Shown here: in pieces, positions 42,255 to 50,888 of the stretch
How the letters are laid out: the number at the start of each line of letters is the position of its first letter
How positions within the stretch are numbered: the stretch's first letter is position 1
Notes under the pieces: model-generated
Seen by the model: only the letters and a program-made list of their open reading frames with translations
Database searches by the model: none
What the model was told of the DNA's origin: nothing
NCBI GenBank assembly: GCA_963707065.1
Contig: CAVPPJ010000034.1
Coordinates: forward strand, 62,001-126,000
Direction of reading: 5' to 3'
Length of the DNA: 64,000 nt
Source: Palsa-506 sp963707065
GTDB lineage: Bacteria; Actinomycetota; Actinomycetes; Streptosporangiales; Streptosporangiaceae
Translations under genes and position numbers: made by a program

Positions 42255-42611
42255 ATGAAGACCGCCACTGCGTTGACGTTGGTGGCCATCGGCGCGATCT
42301 TGGCCTTCGCGGTCACTGCCCACCTCCGGTTCCTGGACCTGCAGGTAGTGGGCTGGGTGCTCATAGTGACGGGGGTCGTGGGGTTCTTCATCCCGCGGGG
42401 CGGATACGGCTGGCTGCGCAAGCGTGTAGTGGTCAGGAGGACCCCGCGGGGAGGACTCGTCCGCACAGTCGAGGAGGCTCCCAACGCCCCGTACGTGCTG
42501 AATCCCGGCCCGCCTACCGTGGAGGACGTGGCCCCGGAGTCCGACATCGCCGAGCCTGACGTCCCACTGCAGCCCGGATCGGAAACGATCGAGGAATACT
42601 TCGAGGAATAA
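42255..42611 (+). CDS. DUF6458-like membrane protein (118 aa)
   Basis: The protein begins MKTATALTLVAIGAILAFAV, followed by TAHLRFLDLQVVGWVLIVTG and VVGFFIPRGGYGWLRKRVVV. These two helices match the short actinobacterial DUF6458-type proteins. An acidic, Pro-rich tail ends EEYFEE. I start at the internal ATG at 42255 because AAGGGAAAGG precedes it closely. The product is a membrane protein with a cytoplasmic acidic tail, function unknown. Confidence 0.72.
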   Translation: MKTATALTLVAIGAILAFAVTAHLRFLDLQVVGWVLIVTGVVGFFIPRGGYGWLRKRVVVRRTPRGGLVRTVEEAPNAPYVLNPGPPTVEDVAPESDIAEPDVPLQPGSETIEEYFEE

Positions 42612-42720
42612 CCTCTGCTCAGGTTGCGTACCACCGGCTGGAGAGCGTCTAGGAACAGCCGACCGTGATGGCGAGCGCTCCGTATGGGTTATCTCCAGCT
42701 GCGCGGGTAGTGAGTCGCGC

Positions 42721-44223
42721 ATGGCTGCCGAAGTGCGGGAAACTGAGAATAAGTACGAGTTCGAGCAAGGCGCCGCGTTGCCGTGCCTTGGTGACCTGCC
42801 CGGGGTTTCGCAGGAGTCGGACCTAGCTGAGCAGAAGCTCGAAGCCGACTACTACGACACCTCCGACCTGCGTCTCGTCCGCGCCGGGGTCACGCTGCGA
42901 AGGCGCCACGGCGGTGGCGACGCCGGGTGGCACCTGAAACTTCCGCTGGAAGCCGGCTCGCGCCGCGAGATCCGCTTGCCGCTCGGCCGGGCGGGCCGGC
43001 GCGTGCCCGCCGAGCTAGCCACGCTTGTCCGGGCGTATGCCCGCGGGCAAGCGCTGGCGCCGGTAGCACTGATCACGACCGTGCGGCGTCCGCGTGTACT
43101 CCTGGATGCGTCGGGCGCCGTGCTGGCAGAGGTAGCGACCGACGACGTCTCGGCGCGCACGATGGGAGAGTCCACGACCTTGACGCACTGGCGGGAGGTG
43201 GAGGTCGAACTGGCTGACGGCGGCCCGCGCCTGCTGAGGGCGGCCGACAAGCGGCTCCGCCGCAGCGGGCTGCGCCCCGCCGGGTACGCGGCAAAGCTGG
43301 AAAGAGCGCTAGCCGATCAGCTGCCCGCGCCAGAGGGCGGGAGCAAGCTGACGCTCCATTCGGCGGCTGGCGATGTCGTGCTCGCCTATGCGCGGTCTCA
43401 GGTCGCCGTCATGCAGGCGCTCGACCCTATGATCCGGCGTGACGAGCCGGATTCAGTCCACGACATGCGAGTTGCCACCCGCCGGCTGCGCAGCGCCCTG
43501 AAGTCATTCACGCAGATCCTGGACCTGCCGGACGCCGGGCGGCTCCGGGCAGAGCTCAAGTGGCTCGGTGGTGTCCTTGGCGAGGCGCGCGACAATGAGG
43601 TACTCGCCCCGTATCTGCACGCCAGGCTGGCGGAGGTGCCCGTGGATCTGCTGATGGGGCCGGTCCAAGCGCGGGTCGGCGCTCACTTTGCCCCACGTGC
43701 GGCCTCCGCCCGCGTGTCACTGCTGGCGGCACTGGATTCCAGCCGGTTCATCGCGTTGCTGAACGACCTGGATCAGGCTTTCGGTGGCCCGCTGCCCGCG
43801 GCGAAGGCGCACCGGCCCGCAGCCGAGGTGCTGCCTGCGGCCGTTAGGCGCGCGAGACGGCGGGTGCGCAGGCGCGCCCGACGGGCTGCCCAGACGGCCG
43901 CCGGGCCGGCCAGGGAACTCGCCATGCACGAGACCCGGAAGGCGGCGAAGGATGCCCGGTATGCGGCCGAGGCGGCAGCTCTGGCGGACCGGAAGAAGTA
44001 CCGCCGGTCCGTACGGCGGATGAAAAAGCTCCAAGGGACGCTCGGCGATCAGCACGATGCCGTGGTCGCACGCGACACGGCGCGGGAGATCGGGGTACGA
44101 GCACACCTGGCCGGCGAGAACGCGTTCAGCTTCGGTCTCCTGTACGAAGGCTGCCAGCGCGACGCGCTCATGCTCGAGAAGCAGGCCATGAAGCAGTGGG
44201 CGCAGGCATTCGGGCCGCAGTAG
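42721..44223 (+). CDS. CYTH-CHAD domain protein
   Basis: The 500-residue protein has an N-terminal CYTH domain (about 1-200) with the ENKYEFE start motif, LEADYYDTSDLRLVRAGVTL and HLKLPLEAGSRREIRLPL. A C-terminal CHAD domain (about 225-500) follows with VHDMRVATRRLRSALKSF, LAMHETRKAAKDARYAAEAA and LQGTLGDQHDAVV. CYTH hydrolyses triphosphate substrates in a tunnel; CHAD binds inorganic polyphosphate via basic residues. The combination suggests polyphosphate-linked phosphate metabolism or targeting to granules. The start has no strong ribosome-binding site. Confidence 0.95.
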   Translation: MAAEVRETENKYEFEQGAALPCLGDLPGVSQESDLAEQKLEADYYDTSDLRLVRAGVTLRRRHGGGDAGWHLKLPLEAGSRREIRLPLGRAGRRVPAELATLVRAYARGQALAPVALITTVRRPRVLLDASGAVLAEVATDDVSARTMGESTTLTHWREVEVELADGGPRLLRAADKRLRRSGLRPAGYAAKLERALADQLPAPEGGSKLTLHSAAGDVVLAYARSQVAVMQALDPMIRRDEPDSVHDMRVATRRLRSALKSFTQILDLPDAGRLRAELKWLGGVLGEARDNEVLAPYLHARLAEVPVDLLMGPVQARVGAHFAPRAASARVSLLAALDSSRFIALLNDLDQAFGGPLPAAKAHRPAAEVLPAAVRRARRRVRRRARRAAQTAAGPARELAMHETRKAAKDARYAAEAAALADRKKYRRSVRRMKKLQGTLGDQHDAVVARDTAREIGVRAHLAGENAFSFGLLYEGCQRDALMLEKQAMKQWAQAFGPQ

Positions 44224-44304
44224 GGGCCCCTGCCTCGAAACCTGCCAGCACTCGATCAGCGGCGAGTTACCGCCGTTGCGCTGCACTGACAGAGATCGCC
44301 AGAA

Positions 44305-44574
44305 TCAGCTGGGCGGCACTGGCTGGCTGCCCGGTTCCTCGTTCTGGCGGCTCGGTTCCTCGTCTCGCCATTCTCCGCCCCGTCTCCTGGCATAGCGCTT
44401 CTGCTTGCCGGGCGAGTCGGCGTAATTCTCGTACATGTCTTCCGCCGTCCTGGTGCTCCTGCGGGTCAGCATCTGGGTCCGGAAACCGACCAGCTGCAGG
44501 AACGCGTAGATCCCGGCGACCAGTAGCAACACCACGACGACGTAAATCCACCACACCTTGACCACCCACTTCAC
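44305..44574 (-). CDS. Hypothetical single-pass membrane protein (89 aa)
   Basis: The GTG-started protein has one helix near its N-terminus, VWWIYVVVVLLLVAGIYAFL, then a conserved-looking FRTQMLTRRSTRTAEDMYEN and a charged disordered tail. I do not recognise the family. It is preceded on its own strand by an exact GTTT-N14-GGGTAC promoter-like site ~75 nt upstream, indicating general-stress control. It is convergent with the CYTH-CHAD gene. Confidence 0.62.
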   Translation of the reverse strand: MKWVVKVWWIYVVVVLLLVAGIYAFLQLVGFRTQMLTRRSTRTAEDMYENYADSPGKQKRYARRRGGEWRDEEPSRQNEEPGSQPVPPS

Positions 44575-44656
44575 TTCAGTGGTGTGCGGGCCACGCAGGG
44601 CGTGTGAGCCCCTCCCGTCGGTGCCCGCTATGTAAACCGTCCCCCGGGAGTAACCC

Positions 44657-44680
44657 GTACCCGGGGCGCCTGCGTTAAAC
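44657..44680 (-). promoter_or_regulatory. SigB/SigF-type promoter GTTT-N14-GGGTAC
   Basis: On the minus strand GTTT (44680-44677), 14-nt spacer, GGGTAC (44662-44657), pointing at the 89-residue membrane protein gene. It has the same words and spacing as the Mrp operon promoter. Confidence 0.6.
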
Positions 44681-44829
44681 GTGGCCGCTCAGCGGTCTCT
44701 GCTAAAGGGGGCTGCCCAGTGGCCGAGGCTCTTCGCCCGGTGCCGTGCATTGGCCTGGATGAGAGTTTGAGGTCATTCATCAGGGGCACTGCGCACAGGA
44801 CCTCATACCGAAAGCAGGTGATTATCGTG

Positions 44830-45591
44830 TCTACCGGGATCATCCTGGTCATCGTCGTAGCCATTATCGTGATCGCCGCCGTAGTGATCGGCCTCATGGC
44901 GGCCGCACGCCGCCGTCGCCTTCAGCAGCGCTTCGGCCCGGAGTATGATCGGCTAGTCGGCGAGCACGACAGCAAGCTCAAGGCCGAATCGGAACTCGCG
45001 GAGCGGCAGCGGCGGGTCCGGGAGCTGGACATACGCCCGCTCACTCCGTCGGCGCGAGCGACCTACGCGGACCAGTGGGCCACTCTCCAGGAGCGCTTCG
45101 TCGATGCGCCGGGCGAAGCAGTTGCAGCGTCTCAGGTGCTCGTCGTCGCCGTCATGAGCGAGCGAGGCTACCCGACCGAAGATCACGACCAGGTGCTGGC
45201 CGACCTGTCCGTGGAGCATGCGCAGACGCTCAGTCGCTACCGGGCGGCCGAGGAGATCAGCGCAAGTGCTGCCGCCGGTACCGCCTCCACCGAGGACCTG
45301 CGGCAAGCCATGATTCACTATCGCGCGCTGTTCCGGGAGCTCCTCGGCGATTCCGCCGAAGGCACCGGGCCAGCTGATCAGGACGCTGCGCAGGATCTCG
45401 CGGCGGCCGGCGAGGAGAGCCGAGTTCAGGCCGAGGTGCCCGAGGAGGGCCGAGCCCAGGATGAGGCACAGCTAGACGAAGCCCAGGTGCCCGTGGTGGC
45501 GGCCGACGGGCAGGTCGGCGATGAGCGAGCCGCTATCGGCGATGAGCGAGCTGACATCCCCGCACGACGGGCACCGAGGAGCTCACGATGA
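44830..45591 (+). CDS. Membrane-anchored hypothetical protein, first of a homologous pair
   Basis: From GTG 44830 (AGCAGG 8 nt upstream) the ~253-residue protein starts with a signal-anchor helix (GIILVIVVAIIVIAAVVIGL), then RRRRLQQRFGPEYDRLVGEH. A conserved domain (about 70-180) follows, with YADQWATLQERFVDAPGEAV and TEDLRQAMIHYRALFRELLG. The tail is acidic and repetitive (AQDEAQLDEAQ). The family is common in actinobacteria as 'secreted/hypothetical protein', with no known function. Its stop overlaps the next gene (ATGA), which carries a related C-terminal domain. Confidence 0.75.
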   Translation, partial: STGIILVIVVAIIVIAAVVIGLMAAARRRRLQQRFGPEYDRLVGEHDSKLKAESELAERQRRVRELDIRPLTPSARATYADQWATLQERFVDAPGEAVAASQVLVVAVMSERGYPTEDHDQVLADLSVEHAQTLSRYRAAEEISASAAAGTASTEDLRQAMIHYRALFRELLGDSAEGTGPADQDAAQDLAAAGEESRVQAEVPEEGRAQDEAQLDEAQVPVVAADGQVGDERAAIGDERADIPARRAPRSSR

Positions 45592-46331
45592 CTGCACCAA
45601 TCGGCGAGCCGGGCCGCCACCATGCGGCACCGGACGACGAAGCACGGGGCGAGGACCCGATCGTGCTGGATAACAGCCGGGTGCCGCCCGTCGATGACCC
45701 GCGGGACGACGACCTGATCGTGCTGGGCAATGGCCGGACGTCGCCGGGAGACGGCGTGCCTGACGACGAGCAGGCGGTACTGGAAGGCGAACCGGTGCGC
45801 GACGACGATCAGGTCGCGTCGGGTGACTATCGCGTAGCTCCGGAAGACCGCCTAGCTTCCGACGACGATCAGGTTGTCCGCAGTGAAGACGACACGGCGG
45901 CCGGAATGCCCGCATCCGGTTCCGCCACTGCAGCATCGGTGCCGGCTGGAGCGGCACCGGCGGCAGACGCCCCCTCAGTAGCCGTCCCGGCTGGAGCGGC
46001 ACCGGCGGCAGCCGTCCCGAGAGGAGCGGCGGATGGAGGACCAGGCCGCGAATCCCCTGCCGCCCCGGATAACGCGGATAGTGCGGGCACAGCCAGCCAG
46101 TGGCCGGATATCCAGGCGATGTTCGTCGATGATCCGCGGGCCTCTGTCGAGCAAGCTGCTGGCCTGGTGGACGACTGCGTCGAGGCGCTCGTCGTTTCCG
46201 TTAAGGAAAGGCAGCACGCCCTGCTCTCGGACTGGCAGGGGACCGGCACGGACACCGAGCAGTTGCGCACCGCGCTCCAGCGATACCGGACATTCTGGAG
46301 CAGCCTGAAGGACTTCTCCCCTCAGTCCTGA
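45588..46331 (+). CDS. Hypothetical acidic protein with domain related to the preceding gene
   Basis: The 247-residue protein has a long, disordered, Asp-rich N-terminus with imperfect repeats (DDDLIVLGNGRTSPGD, DDDQVVRSEDD) and an Ala/Pro linker. The compact C-terminal ~80 residues read WPDIQAMFVDDPRASVEQAA to TEQLRTALQRYRTFWSSLKD. That part aligns by eye with the upstream protein's W-x-x-x-Q-x-x-FVD-x-P and TE-x-LR-x-A-x-x-x-YR pattern. The two genes are translationally coupled (ATGA), so their products may work together. No signal peptide. Function unknown. Confidence 0.7.
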   Translation: MTAPIGEPGRHHAAPDDEARGEDPIVLDNSRVPPVDDPRDDDLIVLGNGRTSPGDGVPDDEQAVLEGEPVRDDDQVASGDYRVAPEDRLASDDDQVVRSEDDTAAGMPASGSATAASVPAGAAPAADAPSVAVPAGAAPAAAVPRGAADGGPGRESPAAPDNADSAGTASQWPDIQAMFVDDPRASVEQAAGLVDDCVEALVVSVKERQHALLSDWQGTGTDTEQLRTALQRYRTFWSSLKDFSPQS

Positions 46332-46446
46332 CTATCTCCCGCTGGCGGGCGTCCCTCTGGGGCGCCCGCCAGCGCTTTGCCGACTGCTTTTGCCGATTCC
46401 GAAGCATCCGGCCGCCAGGTTCATCAGTGGTTAGCGGCCAGACTCA

Positions 46447-46496
46447 TCAGCGGTTGGCTTTTGTCCGGCTGGAACCGGCAAAAGGCTAACCGCTGA
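46447..46496. terminator. Long imperfect hairpin
   Basis: tcagcggttggcttttgtccgg pairs with ccggcaaaaggctaaccgctga through one G-U pair and two single-base bulges, with a six-base loop. It lies 116 nt after the preceding stop and could terminate it, or be a mobile-repeat remnant. Confidence 0.5.
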
Positions 46497-46549
46497 TCTG
46501 AGTTCGATACTGGTGTGACTACTGATGCGCAGGATGCAGCGCCTGAGCA

Positions 46550-46676
46550 ATCAGCCGGTCCGGCAGTGCGAGCGATCAGGCCGGTCCGGCTACGCCTCAG
46601 CGATCAGGCCGGTCGGGCAGTGCGAGCGATCAGCCGGTCCGGCTACGCCTGAGCCATCAGGCCGGTCGGGCTACCC
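46550..46676 (+). repeat. Degenerate 26-28 bp tandem repeat, five units
   Basis: Units start atcaggccggtcc and alternate between a ggcagtgcgagcg ending and a ggctacgcctgagc ending. There are no unique spacers, arguing against CRISPR. Located just downstream (3') of the universal stress protein gene. Confidence 0.8.
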
Positions 46677-46751
46677 GTCACACCAAGGCGCATTCGCAGC
46701 CGGCGTGTACCGCGGCAGCCGGCTTCCACTGCAGGCGGCGTACCGGGGCAG

Positions 46752-47189
46752 TCAGCCGGCGCTAACTGCGGCCGGCACGACCATGACGGGGCATGGCGCC
46801 TTGCGTAGTACATACTGGCTGACCGTTCCGAGCAGCAGGGACATGCTGCCGCGGGTCGCCAGGACGATGAGCTGCGCGCGGGCCTCCCTGGCGGCTTCCA
46901 CGATCTGCCGTCCCGCGATCCCGGCCACTACCCGCAGCTCGACGTGATCGGCCTGCGAGCCCAGCGCGTCGGCGAGGAGATCACGCAGGCTCGCCTCGGC
47001 CGCGCTGCGCTGGTCCAGGCCGGTGCTCAGAGTGGCGACTGGCTGGCCCGCCGGAGCTCCGAGCGTGCGCTCGCTGCTGTAAGCCATCACGGCGATCAGC
47101 AGCGCCTGCCGGTAGCGCGCCTCCTGCGCGGCTATCCGGATCGCCGCCCGGGAAGCTGCCGTGCCGTCGACGCCTACTACCACGCTCAT
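46752..47189 (-). CDS. Universal stress protein (UspA family)
   Basis: The 145-residue protein has a single UspA fold. It begins MSVVVGVDGTAASRAAIRIA and ends with the ATP-binding signature LIVLATRGSMSLLLGTVSQY then VLRKAPCPVMVVP. The G-2x-G-9x-G(S/T) motif is replaced here by TRGSMSLLLGTVS, which still contains the glycines. AGGAGG lies ~10 nt before the ATG; the longer upstream frame runs through tandem repeats and is not coding. It would act in dormancy or stress responses, possibly binding ATP. Confidence 0.9.
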   Translation of the reverse strand: MSVVVGVDGTAASRAAIRIAAQEARYRQALLIAVMAYSSERTLGAPAGQPVATLSTGLDQRSAAEASLRDLLADALGSQADHVELRVVAGIAGRQIVEAAREARAQLIVLATRGSMSLLLGTVSQYVLRKAPCPVMVVPAAVSAG

Positions 47190-47214
47190 CACCAGGTTCC
47201 TCCTCGCTAGCGTC

Positions 47215-47400
47215 GTGTCCCGCTGCCCGCGGTCCTGTGCCGCTGCTCGCGGTCCTGTGTTGCCACTCGCAGCTCTGTGTTGCCACTCGCAGTCCTTGGC
47301 CACTGATCGCGCTCCCGCCACTCGCAGCAGCCCTTGTCCCACTACTCGCTCCCGCCACTCGTAGTCCTGTCCGCTGCTCGCGACCCTGTCCGCTGCCCGC
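47215..47400 (-). repeat. Degenerate tandem repeats upstream of the universal stress gene
   Basis: On the minus strand a ~20-25 bp unit of the type gcgagtggcaacacaggac or gcgagcagcggcacaggacc is repeated about eight times with variation. It occupies the whole gap between the MFS stop and the universal stress protein's ribosome-binding site. Confidence 0.75.
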
Positions 47401-47423
47401 GGGTCAGATGCGGCAGATCGCGC

Positions 47424-48911
47424 TCACGCCCGCTGAAGCTCCCCCCGCTCGTCCCCGCGGCCGTCGGCTTCGGCGTCCTCGGCGGTCAGCGGCTGCGCGA
47501 TGGATTCGAGGCTCTGCCGCTCGGCCTTGACCCCCAGGAAGAGCTCGGCTACCCCGCCCAGGATCATCAGGATGGCGCCGATCGAGAACGCGATGACGGT
47601 GTCCGATACCTTCCCCGTGGCCACCAGGGTGGAGAAGATCAGCGGGCCGCTGATGCCGCCGGCCGCGGTGCCGATCGCGTAGAAGAACGCGATGGCCAGG
47701 GCCCTCGTCTCCAGCGGGAAGACCTCGCTGACGGTGAGGTACGCCGAACTGGCGCCAGCTGACGCGAAGAAGAGGACGATGCACCAGCACAGCGTCATCG
47801 TGGTCGCGTCGAGCGCCCCCTGATCGAACAGGTAAGCGGTGCCAAGCAGCAGCAGACCGGACAGGATGTAGGTGCCCGCGATCATCGGCTTGCGGCCGAT
47901 CGAGTCGAAGAACCGGGAGAGTATCAGCGGCCCGAAGAGGTTCCCGACCGCGATCACCGCGAAGTAGTAGCCGGGATTGGTCTTGACGTGAAAGAACTCC
48001 GCCAGGATCTGCGCGTACCCGAAGGTGATCGCGTTATAGAGGAACGCCTGCCCGATAAACAGTGAGAGGCCGAGGCCGGTGCGCCGGGGGTACAGCTTGA
48101 TCATGGTCCGGGCGATGGTCAGGAAGCCGATGGTCTTGCGCTGCCTGATCGTTATCGACTCGCGGGGCTCGGCCAGCTCCTCCCCGGTGTCCTTCTCGAC
48201 CTGTTCCTCGATGCCGGCCACCAGCACTTCGGCCGGGTCGGCGTGGCCGTGGATGAACATCCATCGCGGGCTTTCCGGGACGTTCCGCCGGACCAGCAGG
48301 ATCACCAGCCCCAGTACGACGCCGACGCCGAAGCACACCCGCCATCCCACGTTGACCGGCAGGAGGTTGGTCGCTGGCACCGTCAGCAGCGCGCCGGCCG
48401 CTGCGCCAGCCCAGTACGTGCCGTTGATGACGATGTCGATCATGCCCCGGTGGCGGCTCGGGATCAGCTCGTCGATAGCGGAGTTGATCGCGGCGTACTC
48501 CCCGCCGATGCCGAATCCGGTCAGGAAGCGGAACAGGAAGAACCACCACGGTGCGAAGGACAGCGCGGTCATGGCGGTGGACGCGAGGTATACCCCCAGG
48601 GTGATCATGAATAGTTTCTTCCGGCCGAACCGGTCGGTGAGCCACCCGAAGAACAGGGCGCCGATGCACGCGCCGGCCACGTAGGTCGCGGCGCCGAATC
48701 CCGTTATCTGGCTCTGCGTTATGTTGATGCCGCTACCCGGCATGCTCATCTGACCGGAGATATTTCCGACGATCGTGACTTCGAGACCGTCCAGGATCCA
48801 GACCGTGCCGAGCCCGATCACGATCATCCAATGCCATCGTGACCAGGGCAAACGATCTAGCCGCGCCGGAACCTTCGTGGTGATCGTTCCCGTCACTTCC
48901 GTGGTGCTCAC
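47424..48911 (-). CDS. MFS transporter (metabolite:H+ symporter type)
   Basis: The 495-residue protein has 12 predicted helices. MFS signatures include GWLTDRFGRKKLFMITLGVY after helix 2, the LTGFGIGGEYAAINSAIDEL segment of organic-acid/sugar symporters, VPESPRWMFIHG at the end of the N-half and RFFDSIGRKPMIAG in the second half. Similar proteins carry aromatic acids, shikimate-like or dicarboxylic acids, but the substrate is not readable. The C-terminal ~30 residues are charged. The GTG/ATG start region follows CTGAGGAGTGG. No obvious operon partner. Confidence 0.9.
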   Translation of the reverse strand: MSTTEVTGTITTKVPARLDRLPWSRWHWMIVIGLGTVWILDGLEVTIVGNISGQMSMPGSGINITQSQITGFGAATYVAGACIGALFFGWLTDRFGRKKLFMITLGVYLASTAMTALSFAPWWFFLFRFLTGFGIGGEYAAINSAIDELIPSRHRGMIDIVINGTYWAGAAAGALLTVPATNLLPVNVGWRVCFGVGVVLGLVILLVRRNVPESPRWMFIHGHADPAEVLVAGIEEQVEKDTGEELAEPRESITIRQRKTIGFLTIARTMIKLYPRRTGLGLSLFIGQAFLYNAITFGYAQILAEFFHVKTNPGYYFAVIAVGNLFGPLILSRFFDSIGRKPMIAGTYILSGLLLLGTAYLFDQGALDATTMTLCWCIVLFFASAGASSAYLTVSEVFPLETRALAIAFFYAIGTAAGGISGPLIFSTLVATGKVSDTVIAFSIGAILMILGGVAELFLGVKAERQSLESIAQPLTAEDAEADGRGDERGELQRA

Positions 48912-49179
48912 CGGCCACTCCTCAGCTCAGCGGCAGGCCCCTCCGGCTCCCGATCGCTGCCAGCTGCCAGCTGGCTCCGTGGCACAGGAGTGGCTGCCTC
49001 GCCTGTTGTCCGGATCGGCCAGCTACCCGAACGCGCGCACTTCATCCGGAATTCGCGGCAAATTCATGCCCGGATACCAAGATCGGGAGGTGTAAAGGCA
49101 CCACGTCCGGGCAGTTTGCAGTTCCCGGGGCAGACCCGCCCGCCGGTAGACGCCGCAGCACACCAGAGGCCGACCATGC

Positions 49180-49656
49180 ATGAGCCAGCGTTCACCACGA
49201 CATATCAGCCCGGCACGAAGGCCTGCCCGGCATGACCCGGCACGAAGGCCTGCCTGGCGTGACCAGGCCAAGCCTGGCGTGACCGCCGAGGCCGACTGGC
49301 GCGAGCTGAGCGCCTGCCGGCAAGAGGATCCCGATTTGTTCTTCCCACTGGTCCCGACCGGACCCGGGCTGGTGCAAATCGAGCGGGCGAAGGCGGTCTG
49401 CGCCCGCTGCCAGGTCCGCGCCGAATGTCTCCGGTTCGCGATGGAGACCGTGCAGGACCACGGCGTGTGGGGCGGCACAAGCGAAGAGGAGCGCCGGGCG
49501 CTGCGCCGGGCCCGGAATCGCCGGCCCGCTGTGCGCAGGGCCGGCCGGAGCGACTGGGAGAGCGACCGGGACTGGGAGAGCGACCGGATAGCCCCGGTCC
49601 GCGCAGGCGCCCGGCAGCGCGGCCGCCCGGCAGCGCTAGCTTCCCGGCAGCGCTAG
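49180..49656 (+). CDS. WhiB-family iron-sulfur transcription factor
   Basis: The Wbl core is clear: DWRELSACRQEDPDLFFP contains Cys1, CARCQVRAEC contains Cys2-4 and HGVWGGTSEEERRALRR contains the GVWGG turn. The four cysteines should ligate a [4Fe-4S] cluster and the protein should bind sigma region 4. The annotated N-terminus includes ~33 Arg/Pro-rich residues encoded by short tandem repeats. A GTG at 49279 directly before the core is a likely alternative start. A long basic C-terminal tail (residues ~105-158) ends in a tandem repeat of AS-rich codons. The specific Wbl class is not assigned. Confidence 0.9.
   Translation: MSQRSPRHISPARRPARHDPARRPAWRDQAKPGVTAEADWRELSACRQEDPDLFFPLVPTGPGLVQIERAKAVCARCQVRAECLRFAMETVQDHGVWGGTSEEERRALRRARNRRPAVRRAGRSDWESDRDWESDRIAPVRAGARQRGRPAALASRQR
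49209..49284 (+). repeat. Two-copy 27-bp tandem repeat plus a 20-bp repeat
   Basis: cccggcacgaaggcctgcc occurs at 49209 and 49236, and the phrase tggcgtgacc recurs at about 49255 and 49275. They encode the atypical N-terminus of the WhiB ORF, or precede it if the GTG at 49279 is used. Confidence 0.75.
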
Positions 49657-49690
49657 CTTCCCGGCAGCGCTAGCTTCCCGGCAGCGCTAG
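49626..49690 (+). repeat. 17-bp tandem repeat (about four copies)
   Basis: cccggcagcgctagctt repeats from 49626 to 49690. It covers the WhiB stop codon and following region, so the last residues of WhiB vary with copy number. Each unit contains the palindrome agcgct. Confidence 0.88.
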
Positions 49691-49736
49691 GGGCCGGCCT
49701 CCCCGCAGGGACCCAGCCACCGGCGGAGCTAGGGAC

Positions 49737-50888
49737 CTAGCCGCCGGGCAGGTGCCGTGCCCTGATCAGCCCGGCGACCTTGTCCCTGGGCAGTGCCGGG
49801 CTGCGGTGGCCGTCCTTGCCGGTCATGTCCTCGTTGGCGGTCAGCGCGTTGGCGACGGCTTCCTCGGTCGCCTGCACGACGGCGGTGTAGAAGGGATCAA
49901 GGAATCCCCAGGGGATAAAACGCAGCTCGCCAAGGCCAGTCCCGCCGCTGGACCGCAGCGCTTCGCCGCTGGTCGGGAACGCGCCCGGATTGCCGGTGGA
50001 GAACGCCAGGAACAGGTCACCGGAGAAATGCGAGCCGGCCGTGCCGGTGCGGGCCAGGCCGAGCGTCACCCGGCGGGCGAGTGCCTTGCACTGGCCGGGC
50101 AGCATCGGCGCGTCGGTGGCGACGACCGCGATGACCGAACCCGCGCCCGGCGGCGCGGAGAAGTACTCGGCCATCGGGTTGTCGTCGGCCAGCAGCTCGC
50201 CGAGCGGCAGGCCGGCCAGCATCAGCTCGTGCCGGGAGCCGAAATTGGCCTGCACGAAGACGCCGACCGTGAACGCGTGGCCGGCGTACCCGACGCGCCG
50301 GGACGCGGTACCCGAGCCGCCCTTGAACCCGTAGCAGTTCATCCCGGTGCCGCCGCCGACGGAACCCTCCTCGACCGGCCCGGACGCGCTGGCCTCCAGC
50401 GCCGCGGTCGCGGCCTGCTGGGTGACATGCGGGGAGTTGATGTCGTTCAGGTAGCCGTCCCAGGTCTCCGCCACCACTGGCAGCAGCCAGGTCTCCGCGG
50501 CTTTCGGATGGTTCGCCACGGACCACCCGATGACCGCCGCGTGCACGATCCCGACGGCGTGCGTGTTGGTGATGGCGACGGGCCCGCCGAGCGTGCCGGA
50601 CTCCTCGATCCAGGACACTCCCGTCATCTCGCCGTTGCCGTTCAGCGAGAAGAACCCGGCCGCCACCGGATCGTCCGCGCCGGCCGGGCCGCGCGGATGG
50701 ATGGCCGTCACCCCGGTCCGGACGGACTCGCCCTGGATCAGCGTGGCGTAGCCGACCTCGACGCCGGGCACGTCGGTGATCGCGTTCCACCGGCCCGGCT
50801 GCCCGCCGAAGGGGATGCCGATTGCCCTGGCCCGCGGCTTGCCTGCTGGCGTGGCGGCATGCGGATCGATGTGCGTCGCCGGATTCAC
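49737..50888 (-). CDS. P1-family (DmpA-like) autoprocessing aminopeptidase
   Basis: The 383-residue protein is a DmpA/BapA-type N-terminal nucleophile hydrolase. It is expected to cleave itself between Gly217 and Ser218 in VQANFGSRHELMLAG, exposing Ser218 as nucleophile. Other conserved segments are NAITDVPGVEVGYATL, GPVAITNTHAVGIVHAAVI, GGGTGMNCYGFKGGSGTAS and GDLFLAFSTGN. Members remove N-terminal residues from D/L- or beta-peptides and amides. The first ~20 residues are an atypical polar extension. The gene stands alone, divergent from the lytic transglycosylase region. Confidence 0.93.
   Translation of the reverse strand: MNPATHIDPHAATPAGKPRARAIGIPFGGQPGRWNAITDVPGVEVGYATLIQGESVRTGVTAIHPRGPAGADDPVAAGFFSLNGNGEMTGVSWIEESGTLGGPVAITNTHAVGIVHAAVIGWSVANHPKAAETWLLPVVAETWDGYLNDINSPHVTQQAATAALEASASGPVEEGSVGGGTGMNCYGFKGGSGTASRRVGYAGHAFTVGVFVQANFGSRHELMLAGLPLGELLADDNPMAEYFSAPPGAGSVIAVVATDAPMLPGQCKALARRVTLGLARTGTAGSHFSGDLFLAFSTGNPGAFPTSGEALRSSGGTGLGELRFIPWGFLDPFYTAVVQATEEAVANALTANEDMTGKDGHRSPALPRDKVAGLIRARHLPGG

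Larger units (their letters stand above)
46332..46751. other. Intergenic region with long hairpin and repeat block
   Basis: This ~420-base gap between convergent genes holds a long imperfect hairpin (46447-46496) and then a five-unit degenerate repeat (46550-46676). No gene is supported. Confidence 0.6.

Noticed and set aside
46550..46676. CRISPR-like short repeats
   Set aside because: The units are directly adjacent and vary internally; there are no spacers.
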